From contig QXPY01000005.1 in NCBI GenBank assembly GCA_003583745.1, positions 272,634 to 336,633 on the forward strand: a DNA stretch of 64,000 nt. The letters run 5' to 3'. Of this stretch, positions 46,884-54,539 are shown piece by piece. A model generated the notes under the pieces. That model ran no database searches. It saw only the letters and a program-made list of their open reading frames with translations, and was not told where the DNA came from. The position numbers were made by a program, and so were the translations under genes. The stretch is from Rhodocyclales bacterium GT-UBC (GTDB lineage Bacteria > Pseudomonadota > Gammaproteobacteria > Burkholderiales > Rhodocyclaceae). The stretch's first letter is position 1. Every line of letters begins with the position of its first letter.

Positions 46884-47390
46884 GTGAACTTTGAACTTTC
46901 TCGCCTAAAGCCTGAGGATATTCCGCTGTTCAAGCAGGACATGCAGAACGCATTTCAGGTGGGGGCTGCATCCGAGTTTTCGGATTTGGATGAGCAGGTG
47001 TTACCAGAACAGGATATTGACTTATCACTCTATGCGGAGGGCTCCGTTGCCTATAAAGCCATGGATGATGGGCAGATCGTCGGTGGCGCGATTGTTGTCA
47101 TAGACAATCTCACGCAACACAACCATTTGCACTTTCTCTACGTAAAGCACGGGATTCAGTCTCGTGGCATCGGTAAGAAAATATGGGAACAAGTCGAGAA
47201 GCTCCACGCCGGCACGAAGGTTTGGGAAACCGTTACCCCCTATTTCGAGAAAAGGAATATTCACTTTTACATCAATCGTTGCGGTTTCTCTGCCGTGGAG
47301 TTCTACAACCCTCACCACAAAGATCCAGGAACCCCAGAAGACATGATTGGAGGTGACTGCTTTTTCCGGCTGAAAAAAGTGATGAAGTGA
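46884..47390 (+). CDS. GNAT-family N-acetyltransferase
   Basis: A GNAT acyltransferase of about 168 aa with motif A HLHFLYVKHGIQSRGIGKKIWEQVEKL (Q-S-R-G-I-G binds acetyl-CoA) and a C-terminal block VTPYFEKRNIHFYINRCGFSAVEFYN. I prefer the GTG at 46884 with AAGGA upstream; an ATG at 46839 gives 15 more residues without family character. It is on the opposite strand to all nitrate genes and is AT-richer than they are, which suggests a late insertion. The substrate is unknown. Confidence 0.78.
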   Translation: MNFELSRLKPEDIPLFKQDMQNAFQVGAASEFSDLDEQVLPEQDIDLSLYAEGSVAYKAMDDGQIVGGAIVVIDNLTQHNHLHFLYVKHGIQSRGIGKKIWEQVEKLHAGTKVWETVTPYFEKRNIHFYINRCGFSAVEFYNPHHKDPGTPEDMIGGDCFFRLKKVMK

Positions 47391-47448
47391 CAAATATCAG
47401 ACGAGTGGAATAGGCTTATCACCGCCTTCAAGCTGTTTTATTCAGGCA

Positions 47449-47649
47449 TTACGGCTCTTGGTAAAGCAACAAGCAGCGATCCAAAACGCAAGCGAAGGCG
47501 GCATCGAGCATCTGTTTTTCAAGCAGCCAGCCCCCTAACGGTTTAACTAGTCCCTTCGCCCCAAAAAAATCAACAGAAATTGTGCCAGATCTCCCGACAC
47601 CATTTTTTGCCTTTTCAGCCCGTGCGCCGCAACAACTCTGCCTCCCCAT
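47449..47649 (-). pseudogene. Possible gene remnant next to the GNAT gene
   Basis: A 66-codon frame. Its last 45 residues (SGTISVDFFGAKGLVKPLGGWLL and onwards) recall the C-terminal part of SRPBCC-fold proteins, and no N-terminal part exists. It ends seven bases before the kinase gene's stop region. It may be a remnant of an inserted gene or chance. Confidence 0.2.
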
Positions 47650-47655
47650 CCCCTT

Positions 47656-49383
47656 TCAATGAAACCGCCCAACGCTGACAAACATTAGCGCCAGCAACAA
47701 CACCAGCGAGACGCTTTTCCAAAAGATCACCGGGTTGCGCTCGATCAGGGGTGGGCGTGTTTTGTTGAGGAAGGACTGGTTGGGGTGATGTAGGTCGTAG
47801 ATGAATTCGGAGAGTTCTTCGTAGCGGGCGTAGGGGTTGGGCTCGACGGCCTTACGGATGGCATCGTCAACCCAGGCGGGGATTTCCCGCTCTTCGTTGA
47901 GCACGCTCTTGTAAACCAGCTTTTTCTGCGCGGCCTTGGTGCGTGTCCTGGCGGCCCGCGCGCCGTAAGGAAAGGTGCCGGACAGCATCTGATAGGCGAT
48001 GACGCCAAGCGAATAGATGTCGGAGCGTGCACTGCCCATCTCGCCGAGGAAGTATTCGGGTGCGGCGTAGAGGGCGGCGCCGAGCAGGTTGATTTGCTCG
48101 ATGCCGCTGTCGACCTCTTCCAGTCCGGCAACGCGGGTAGCGCCGAAGTCGATGATTTTCACCGTACCGGTGGTGTCGATCATGATGTTGTCGGGCTTCA
48201 GGTCCTGATAGACCATTTCCAGGCGATGGAAGGCCTGCAAGCCCCTGGCGATCTGGGCCAGAAGGCCGCGCACGGTTGCCAGATCGGGCCTGGGATTGTC
48301 GATCAGCCATTGCGCCAGGGTCTGGCCCTCAATGAATTCAGCGACGACATAGATGCTCTGCCGCTGCCGCGTCTGGGCACAGGACTTGAGTACATGTGCG
48401 CTGTCGATGCGGCGGGCAATCCATTCTTCAAGCAGAAAACGCTCTAGTGCCGCAGGGTTGGCCTGCATGTCGACCGACGGGGTCTTGATCACCACGCGCT
48501 CGCCGCTTGCTTGATCGACGGCAAGGTAGATATGGCTGCGGGCGCTGCGCTTGATGACGCGAACGATCTGGTAGCCCTCGAACTCGTCACGCGCTTCAAG
48601 TTGCGGCGGGCACGGCAGATCGGACACCTGGCGGAAAACCTCGTTGGCCTCCGGGTCGGGCAGTTGTTCGAGGCGAATCAACAGGACACTGAGATTGTCG
48701 CTGCTACCGCGTTGCAGGGCCTGGTCGACGATGGCTTGGGCAGCGGCATCGAGGTCGAGGGTGGCGGCAATGGCCGCTTCGACGCAGGCGGCATCGGTGT
48801 ATTCGTAAACGCCGTCGGTGGCCAGCATGAACAGATCGCCCACCAGCAACGGCAGCGAGCGATAGTCGATCTCGACCTTGCGATCCATGCCCAAGGCGCG
48901 AGCGAGATAGCTTTGCTCGGACGAGACCCAGAGCCGGTGATCTTCGGTCAGCAGGGTCAATTCACTACCGCGCAGCCGATAGATACGGGTATCGCCAACA
49001 TGAAAAAGGTGGGCCGTGGTCGATTTGATGACCAGCCCGCTGAAGGTGCACACATAGCCGCGCTCGCGGTCGTAGCGGTGCTGGCTTTGCTGGGTTTGCG
49101 CGTGCAACCAGGAGTTGGTGGCACTCAGCACATGCTCGCCGGACTTCCTCACCGACCAGGCGTCCGAGGTGCAGTAATAGTCTTCGAGAAAGCCGGTGAC
49201 CGCCGATTGCGCCGCCTGCTGACTGACCTGACTGCTGCTGATGCCATCGGCCAATGCCACGGCAAGCCCCTTGGCCGAAAGCTGCGCGTCCTTGGGAATC
49301 AGGACGCCGTGAAAATCCTGATTGATTTCCTTGCGCCCTTTGTCGGAGCATTGGCCGACGGAGACTTTCAGATGACTGGCCAC
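47656..49383 (-). CDS. PP2C phosphatase-Ser/Thr kinase fusion with membrane tail (copy 2)
   Basis: A 575-aa paralogue of the protein at 42581. The PP2C part (1-245) keeps NQDFHG, HVGDTRIYRL, LATDGVYEY and GSSDNLSVLL, but the DGxGG metal loop is changed to ADGISSSQVS. The kinase part (about 270-530) has VVIKTPS and KIIDFGATR, while the catalytic loop is MVYQDLKPDNIMI: the usual HRD is YQD, keeping only the Asp. The C terminus repeats the tail of copy 1: PLIERNP, then a helix (VSLVLLLALMFVSV). It is probably transcribed after nirC (118 bp upstream). Confidence 0.9.
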   Translation of the reverse strand: MASHLKVSVGQCSDKGRKEINQDFHGVLIPKDAQLSAKGLAVALADGISSSQVSQQAAQSAVTGFLEDYYCTSDAWSVRKSGEHVLSATNSWLHAQTQQSQHRYDRERGYVCTFSGLVIKSTTAHLFHVGDTRIYRLRGSELTLLTEDHRLWVSSEQSYLARALGMDRKVEIDYRSLPLLVGDLFMLATDGVYEYTDAACVEAAIAATLDLDAAAQAIVDQALQRGSSDNLSVLLIRLEQLPDPEANEVFRQVSDLPCPPQLEARDEFEGYQIVRVIKRSARSHIYLAVDQASGERVVIKTPSVDMQANPAALERFLLEEWIARRIDSAHVLKSCAQTRQRQSIYVVAEFIEGQTLAQWLIDNPRPDLATVRGLLAQIARGLQAFHRLEMVYQDLKPDNIMIDTTGTVKIIDFGATRVAGLEEVDSGIEQINLLGAALYAAPEYFLGEMGSARSDIYSLGVIAYQMLSGTFPYGARAARTRTKAAQKKLVYKSVLNEEREIPAWVDDAIRKAVEPNPYARYEELSEFIYDLHHPNQSFLNKTRPPLIERNPVIFWKSVSLVLLLALMFVSVGRFH

Positions 49384-49463
49384 ATTTTCACCTTCCGACT
49401 GTCAGCACTGTTGGAAACGCTTGCTGCGGAATTGCACCGGGCATTCTGTGCCCAAGAAGGAAT

Positions 49464-49485
49464 TTCCCCGCCAGCGGACGGGGAA
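49464..49485 (-). terminator. Weak hairpin after nirC
   Basis: TTCCCCG-N8-CGGGGAA followed on the minus strand by ATTCCTT. It may only attenuate transcription between nirC and the kinase gene. Confidence 0.4.
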
Positions 49486-49501
49486 TGCCGTCGAGCACCG
49501 A

Positions 49502-50314
49502 TCAGACTGCTTTACGCTTCGGTGCAGTGCGCACGTGGGTCGAGTACAAAGTCAAGCCGACAAAGGCGATCCCACCGACCAGATTACCGGCCACGGTCGG
49601 CAGTTCGTTCCAGACGAAGTAGTCGTACAGCGTGAAATTGCCACCGAGCATCAAGCCCGACGGGAACAGGAACATGTTGACGATGGAGTGCTCGAAGCCC
49701 ATGTAGAAGAAGACCATGATCGGCATCCACATGGCGACGACCTTGCCGGTCACGTTGGTGCAGATCATGGCGCAGACAACACCGGTTGATACCATCCAGT
49801 TGCACAGCACGCCGCGGATGAACAGGGTCAGCATGCCGGCTGCACCATGCGCCGAATAGCCCACTGTCCGCCCCTCGCCGATGGTACCGATCTTCTGGGC
49901 GACCGCGTTGGGCGCCTCGGTGAAGCCGAAAGTCCAGATGACGGCCATCATCACGGCCACCGTCAGCGCGCCGGCGAAGTTGCCGACAAAAACCAGGCCC
50001 CAGTTGCGCAGCACACCCCTGATGTTGACGCCGGGACGTTTGTCGATCAGGGCCAGGGGGCACAGCGTGAAGACACCGGTCAGCAGGTCGAAGCCAAGCA
50101 GGTAAAGCAGGATGAAGCCCACCGGAAAGAGCATGGCGCCGACCAGCGGCTGGCCGGTCTGGACGCTGACCGTTACGGCAAAGGCGGCAGCGAGCGAGAG
50201 GATGGCGCCGGCCATGTAGGCGCGGATCAGGGTATCGCGGGTGGACATGAAGATTTTCGACTCGCCGGCGTCGATCATCTTGGTTACGAATTCGGTGGGT
50301 GCCAGATAGGCCAT
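49502..50314 (-). CDS. nirC: Formate/nitrite transporter family protein NirC
   Basis: A 270-aa FNT-family channel with six hydrophobic segments: AGAILSLAAAFAVTVSV, GFILLYLLGFDLLTGVFTLCPLA, NWGLVFVGNFAGALTVAVMMAV, GVLCNWMVSTGVVCAMICTNVTGKVVAMWMPIMVFFYMGFEHSIVNMF. It carries the typical F-x-G-N and G-x-E-H-S-I-V-N-M motifs. ATG 50314 is the family start; the frame is open further up into the nirD region. Its place after nirBD indicates nitrite rather than formate. Confidence 0.92.
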   Translation of the reverse strand: MAYLAPTEFVTKMIDAGESKIFMSTRDTLIRAYMAGAILSLAAAFAVTVSVQTGQPLVGAMLFPVGFILLYLLGFDLLTGVFTLCPLALIDKRPGVNIRGVLRNWGLVFVGNFAGALTVAVMMAVIWTFGFTEAPNAVAQKIGTIGEGRTVGYSAHGAAGMLTLFIRGVLCNWMVSTGVVCAMICTNVTGKVVAMWMPIMVFFYMGFEHSIVNMFLFPSGLMLGGNFTLYDYFVWNELPTVAGNLVGGIAFVGLTLYSTHVRTAPKRKAV

Positions 50315-50404
50315 GGTGGCTTCCTTCAAGGATTGGGTTTGACTGATGGCGGCCGGAGCAGTGTTCGACTGCGGGGCGCGCGAATCCCACCATTGGGACA
50401 GGCC

Positions 50405-50426
50405 GGGCCGGCGACGTTGCCGGCCC
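50405..50426 (-). promoter_or_regulatory. Strong intercistronic hairpin between nirD and nirC with AACGTC hexaloop
   Basis: GGGCCGGC-AACGTC-GCCGGCCC on the minus strand: an eight-pair stem with a hexaloop having A1 and G4, as in the leader hairpins. A second stem, TCCCA-ATGG-TGGGA, follows. It may affect mRNA stability, differential expression or NasT binding (all inference). Confidence 0.5.
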
Positions 50427-50447
50427 TGAGAGAGATTGCGTATCGGT

Positions 50448-50759
50448 TTAGACGGCCAGGTAGACGTTGCCGCCTTCGACCTTGACTTCGAATTTGCCGC
50501 ATGAGCCGACATCGGGCGCCACAGCCTGGCCGTCTTCCAGGCCAATATTCCAGCCATGCAGCGGACAGGTCACACGCTTGCCATGCACGATCCCCTGCGA
50601 CAACGGCCCGCCCTTGTGCGGGCATTTGTCGTGCAGCGCAAAGACCTGGTCGTCCGAGGTGCGGAAGATGGCGATGTCGCCGCCCGTGGCCGGCTTGACG
50701 ATGCGGGAACCCAGTTGCGGGATATCTTGCAGCGGGCAGATCAGTTTCCAGTTGCTCAT
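50448..50759 (-). CDS. nirD: Nitrite reductase small subunit NirD (Rieske type)
   Basis: A 103-aa protein: CPHKGGPLSQGIVHG and RVTCPLHGWNIGLEDG give the C-x-H and C-x2-H ligands, so a Rieske [2Fe-2S] cluster should be bound. It is the small subunit of NADH-dependent assimilatory nitrite reductase. It lies 23 bp after nirB. Confidence 0.93.
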   Translation of the reverse strand: MSNWKLICPLQDIPQLGSRIVKPATGGDIAIFRTSDDQVFALHDKCPHKGGPLSQGIVHGKRVTCPLHGWNIGLEDGQAVAPDVGSCGKFEVKVEGGNVYLAV

Positions 50760-50782
50760 TGTTTTTGTCCTTTTCCAGTTGC

Positions 50783-53227
50783 TCAGGCTTCAAGCTTGAT
50801 GGGGATGAATTGTTTGATCGGCTCGGCTTCGCGCGAAGTGGCCCAGGGGTCCTTGGCGTCCTTCAGCGAATCAAGCAGCGCGGCGTACAACGCCTTGCGG
50901 CCTTCTTCATCCTCGAGAATCTTCCCCTTGATGTAATCCATGCCGACGCGTTCGAGGTAGTGGCAGGTGCGCTCGAGGTACCAGCCTTCAAGGCGATAGA
51001 GTTGCAGGAAGGCGCCGGAGTATTCCATGACCTCCTCGTCCGAACTGACCTTGCACAGGAACTGGGCGACTTCGGTCTTGATGCCGCCGTTGCCGGCGAT
51101 GTAGATCTCATAACCGGAATCGACGCCGATGATGCCGACGTCCTTGATGCCGGCTTCGGCGCAGTTGCGCGGGCAACCGGAGACGGCCAGCTTGACCTTG
51201 TGCGGGGCATACATGTCGAACAGCATCTTTTCCAGCTTGACGCCCATCGACATCGCCAGCTGCGTGCCGAAACGGCAGTGCTCGGCACCGACGCAGGTCT
51301 TCACGGTGCGGATCGATTTGCCGTAGGCGTGGCCGGAGACCATGCCGGCGGCGTTGAGGTCGGCCCACATCGCCGGCAGGTCTTCCTTCTTGACGCCCAA
51401 CAGGTCAATGCGTTGGCCGCCGGTCACCTTGACGGTCGGTACGTTGTACTTCTCGGCCGCATCGGCAATCGCCCGCAGTTCGGCCGGCGTCGTCAAGCCG
51501 CCCCACATCCGGGGCACCACCGAGTAGGTGCCGTCCTTCTGGATATTGGCGTGCGAACGCTCGTTGATGAAGCGCGATTGCGGATCGTCCTTGGCTTCGT
51601 GCGGCCAGGTCGAGATAAGGTAGTAATTCACCGCCGGCCGGCATTTGTCGCAGCCATTCGGCGTTTTCCAGTCGAGCGCCTTGAAGACCGCTTCCTTGCT
51701 GGTCAGGTGCTGGTCGAGAATGGCCTCGCGCACCGTCTTGTGCGAATGATCGGTACAGCCGCAGACCGGCTTCTTGTCGGAAGCGGCCGGCGTGTAGGCG
51801 CCGCCGATGGTCGAAGCCAGGATCTGCTCGACCAGGCCGGCACAGGAGCCGCAGGACGAAGCCGCCTTGGTGTGCTTCTTCACCTCGTCGAGGGTGAACA
51901 AGCCCTTTTCCTTGATGGCTTTGACAATGACACCCTTGGTAATGCCGTTGCAGCCGCAAACCTCTGCACTGTCGGCCATCTCGGCAGCCTTGCTCTTGCC
52001 GGCATGACCGACGTCACCGACCAGCGACTGGCCGAAGATCAGCGAGTCGCGAATGTCGTGGATATCGCGGCCATCCTTGAGCAGCTGGAAGTACCACGGA
52101 CCATCCGCCGTATCGCCGTACATCACGCCGCCAACCAGCTTGTTGTCCTTGATCACCAGCTTTTTGTAGACCCCGCCATGCGGATCGTTGAGCAGGATTT
52201 CCTCGGTACCCTCGCCGCCCATATAGTTACCGGCCGAAAACAGGTCGATGCCGGTGACCTTGAGCTTGGTCGAGGTCACCGAACCGGTGTAACGACCGAT
52301 GCCGTAGCCGGCCAGGTGATTGGCGGCGACCTTGGCCTGCTCGAAGAGCGGCGCAACCAGGCCGTAGGCGATGCCGCGATGGCTGACGCACTCGCCGACC
52401 GCATAGACCTTCGGGTCGTAGGTCTGCATGGTGTCGTTGACCACGATGCCGCGGTTGCAATAGATGCCGGAGGCTTCGGCCAGCGCGTAGTTTGGGCGGA
52501 TACCCGCCGCCATCACGACAAGATCGGCCGGAATCTGCATGCCATCCTTGAAGCGGACTGCCGCAACGCGACCGCTTTCGCCCTGGATCAGGGCTTCGGT
52601 CTGCTTCTGCAGCAGGAACTTCAAGCCCTTGTCTTCCAGCGACTTTTGCAACATCTTGCCCGCCACTTCATCAAGCTGACGTTCGAGCAACCATGGACCG
52701 ATGTGCACCACGGTGACGTCCATGCCGCGCAACTTCAGGCCGTTGGCCGCTTCCAGACCGAGCAGGCCGCCACCGATCACCACCGCATGCTTGTGCAGGC
52801 GGGCGGCTTCGATCATCTCGTCGGTATCCTTGATGTCGCGGTAACCGATCACGCCGGGCAGGTCGTTGCCGGGAATCGGCAACATGAAGGGGGTCGAGCC
52901 GGTGGCGATCAGCAGGCGGTCGTAGGGCGCTTCGGTGCCATCGTCGGCCAGCACGACACGGCGCACGCGGTCGATCTTGCTGATCTGCTTGCCGGTATGC
53001 AGCGTGATCTTGTTGTCCTTGTACCAGTCGAGTTCGTTGAGCACGATCTCGGAGATGGTCATTTCGCCGGCCAATACCGGCGAGAGCAGGATACGGTTGT
53101 AATTCGGATGGGGTTCAGCACCGAAGATCGTGATGTCGTAGTGATCCGGCTTGATCTTCAGCAGTTCTTCGACGGTACGGACACCGGCCATGCCGTTGCC
53201 GATCAGGACGAGACGAGGTTTGCTCAT
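50783..53227 (-). CDS. nirB: NAD(P)H-nitrite reductase large subunit
   Basis: An 814-aa protein. Residues 1-300 are an FAD/NAD-dependent oxidoreductase (VLIGNGMAGVRTVEELL, AVVIGGGLLGLEAANGL), then a BFD-like [2Fe-2S] domain (CGCNGITKGVIVKAIKEKGL and SSCGSCAGLVEQIL), then the ferredoxin-like and siroheme/[4Fe-4S] domains with TCVGAEHCRFGTQ and SGCPRNCAEAGIKD. It reduces nitrite to ammonium with siroheme. ATG 53227 (MSKPRLVLIGNGMAG) is chosen; the frame is open 86 codons further up, through the leader. A GGAG site overlaps the possible leader structure. Confidence 0.95.
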   Translation of the reverse strand: MSKPRLVLIGNGMAGVRTVEELLKIKPDHYDITIFGAEPHPNYNRILLSPVLAGEMTISEIVLNELDWYKDNKITLHTGKQISKIDRVRRVVLADDGTEAPYDRLLIATGSTPFMLPIPGNDLPGVIGYRDIKDTDEMIEAARLHKHAVVIGGGLLGLEAANGLKLRGMDVTVVHIGPWLLERQLDEVAGKMLQKSLEDKGLKFLLQKQTEALIQGESGRVAAVRFKDGMQIPADLVVMAAGIRPNYALAEASGIYCNRGIVVNDTMQTYDPKVYAVGECVSHRGIAYGLVAPLFEQAKVAANHLAGYGIGRYTGSVTSTKLKVTGIDLFSAGNYMGGEGTEEILLNDPHGGVYKKLVIKDNKLVGGVMYGDTADGPWYFQLLKDGRDIHDIRDSLIFGQSLVGDVGHAGKSKAAEMADSAEVCGCNGITKGVIVKAIKEKGLFTLDEVKKHTKAASSCGSCAGLVEQILASTIGGAYTPAASDKKPVCGCTDHSHKTVREAILDQHLTSKEAVFKALDWKTPNGCDKCRPAVNYYLISTWPHEAKDDPQSRFINERSHANIQKDGTYSVVPRMWGGLTTPAELRAIADAAEKYNVPTVKVTGGQRIDLLGVKKEDLPAMWADLNAAGMVSGHAYGKSIRTVKTCVGAEHCRFGTQLAMSMGVKLEKMLFDMYAPHKVKLAVSGCPRNCAEAGIKDVGIIGVDSGYEIYIAGNGGIKTEVAQFLCKVSSDEEVMEYSGAFLQLYRLEGWYLERTCHYLERVGMDYIKGKILEDEEGRKALYAALLDSLKDAKDPWATSREAEPIKQFIPIKLEA

Positions 53228-53280
53228 GTTTGGCTCCAACGATGCGTGCGCCCTGGGGCGCGAAACTTGTGTTTCAGCGC

Positions 53281-53348
53281 ATGACGTCGTTGCCATTGCG
53301 GGCCGGCAGGCCCAACCGCCCTCGTTGGCGGCAGATTCGCTGTTGATG
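53281..53348 (-). promoter_or_regulatory. ANTAR-type two-hairpin leader of nirB
   Basis: With a start near 53348, hairpin 1 is GCCGCC-AACGAG-GGCGGT (53315-53332, one G-U) and hairpin 2 is ATGGC-AACGAC-GTCAT (53281-53296, one G-U), separated by 18 nt that hold a GGGCC-TGCC-GGCCC hairpin. Both hexaloops have A1 and G4. CAACGA of hairpin 2 can also pair with TCGTTG at 53237-53242, directly before the nirB GGAG site, an alternative fold. No U-tract terminator was seen, so termination, if any, may be of another type. Confidence 0.62.
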
Positions 53349-53358
53349 GCAACACCAA

Positions 53359-53374
53359 TGCAAAGCGCGTGCCA
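53359..53374 (-). promoter_or_regulatory. Sigma-54 promoter of nirBDC
   Basis: On the minus strand TGGCAC-GCGCT-TTGCA, an exact -24/-12 match. The start is near 53348, giving a leader of about 121 nt. Confidence 0.87.
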
Positions 53375-53427
53375 AATCATGGGCAATTGATTTATATAGG
53401 TTTTGACTCCGCCCCACTGCTGCCTTG

Positions 53428-53444
53428 GCACCATTTGAGGGCGC
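53428..53444 (-). promoter_or_regulatory. Possible NtrC site upstream of nirB
   Basis: GCACC-ATTTGAG-GGCGC has the NtrC arm spacing of seven bases with one mismatch (GGCGC for GGTGC). It lies about 80-100 bp upstream of the nirB start point. A CACC-N5-GGTG pair follows it. Confidence 0.4.
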
Positions 53445-53477
53445 CAGCCACCATGTCGGTGCAATTCACGACACCCG

Positions 53478-53507
53478 AAAAACAAAGAGGCCGCCGAAGC
53501 AGCCTCT
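53478..53507 (-). terminator. Intrinsic terminator after ybiB
   Basis: AGAGGCTGC-TTCG-GCGGCCTCT on the minus strand, a stem with UUCG tetraloop and one mismatch, then TTGTTTTT. It is 24 bp past the ybiB stop and separates the nitrate reductase operon from nirB. Confidence 0.88.
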
Positions 53508-53531
53508 CTTCCGAACAGGATTGCTCGCTGT

Positions 53532-54521
53532 TTAAACGGCGGTTGCCGACAAGGCGTTTACTTCCACAGCAACAACGGCCTTCGCTTGATTGAAGTCTTC
53601 GGCATAACCGCTGGCATAGAGCAGACAAGCCAATTGGTTGGCGATCGGTTTGGGCAATGGGGTTTGCCGGTCGAGTACGCGCTGCGTCCACTTTGCGGTG
53701 GTTGCCGCATCGGCCCCCTCGGCCAGCGCCGGAATCGAACGCAAGCTTTCATGCTCGGCTTCGAACAACACGTCTACCTGCCCATCGTGAATATATTCGA
53801 GCTTGGGACGCCGCTTGGGATTGGCGAACGGCTCGCCTTCGGTTCCACGCAGGAGTATGGCCCGATCACCACGCGCCGCCAGCATGTTGCGCATCAGTTC
53901 GATGAAATCTGGATGCGTTGCCGGTGCCACGAGGACGGCCTCCCCGGCAAAGGGATTGATCAGCTTGACCAAACTGTGGGCACTATTGCGCACCCCCATA
54001 CGAGCACGCAAGGCAAGCAGATTGTGCAATCCCGGTGCCAACGCGTTGAGCGGAAGGAAGGCCAGGCCTTTTTCACCCAGCGTCGCCTGCGCTTGGGTCA
54101 CCGAAGCCGACGGCATGATGCCCAGTTCCCGGAAAATCTGCGCCGTTGTTACCCGGCCAAATCCCTCGATCAGGCCATGCACCAGCACTGGAACGCCGAA
54201 GCGCTGCAACATCAGCGCCAACAACGGGGTCAGGTTGGCTTCCTTGCGGGCGCCGTTGTAACTCGGCAAGACCACCGGGCGCACCCGGCCTTGCGGCATA
54301 TCCAGGCGATTGGTTCGATCGTCGGCCGCCGACAGGAAACCCAGCATCTCGTCGAGCGCCTCGCCCTTGACGCGCAAGGCGAGCAGGATGGCCCCCAGTT
54401 CAAGATCCGGCACGCCGCCGTCGAGAATGGCCGCGTAGAGCTGGCGTGCGTCATCGGTACTCAGGTCGCGCGATCCCTGGGCGCCCCGGCCGATTTCCTT
54501 GATGTAGTTTCCGTAACTCAT
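53532..54521 (-). CDS. ybiB: YbiB-like protein (TrpD2 family)
   Basis: A 329-aa protein of the anthranilate phosphoribosyltransferase fold: DARQLYAAILDGGVPDLELGAILLALRVKGE (N-terminal helical domain), VLPSYNGARKEANLTPLLALMLQRFGVPVLVHG, and GLAFLPLNALAPGLHNLLALRARMGVRNSAHSLVKLINP. The GTGGD motif of true TrpD is not present, as in YbiB/TrpD2, which bind nucleic acid in studied cases. It follows the nitrate reductase gene by 18 bp in the same transcript; its role there is unclear. Confidence 0.85.
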   Translation of the reverse strand: MSYGNYIKEIGRGAQGSRDLSTDDARQLYAAILDGGVPDLELGAILLALRVKGEALDEMLGFLSAADDRTNRLDMPQGRVRPVVLPSYNGARKEANLTPLLALMLQRFGVPVLVHGLIEGFGRVTTAQIFRELGIMPSASVTQAQATLGEKGLAFLPLNALAPGLHNLLALRARMGVRNSAHSLVKLINPFAGEAVLVAPATHPDFIELMRNMLAARGDRAILLRGTEGEPFANPKRRPKLEYIHDGQVDVLFEAEHESLRSIPALAEGADAATTAKWTQRVLDRQTPLPKPIANQLACLLYASGYAEDFNQAKAVVAVEVNALSATAV

Positions 54522-54539
54522 GGTCTCCTCCTGGCGCTT

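Noticed and set aside
47520..47560. Integron attC-like site near the GNAT gene (CTAAC and GTTTAAC motifs)
   Set aside because: Core sites do not fit the RYYYAAC/GTTRRRY pair properly and no second site or folded cassette end was found.
50759..53284. 841-codon open frame on the plus strand
   Set aside because: It is antisense to nirB, a well-supported gene, and its translation is a mirror of that codon bias without family motifs.
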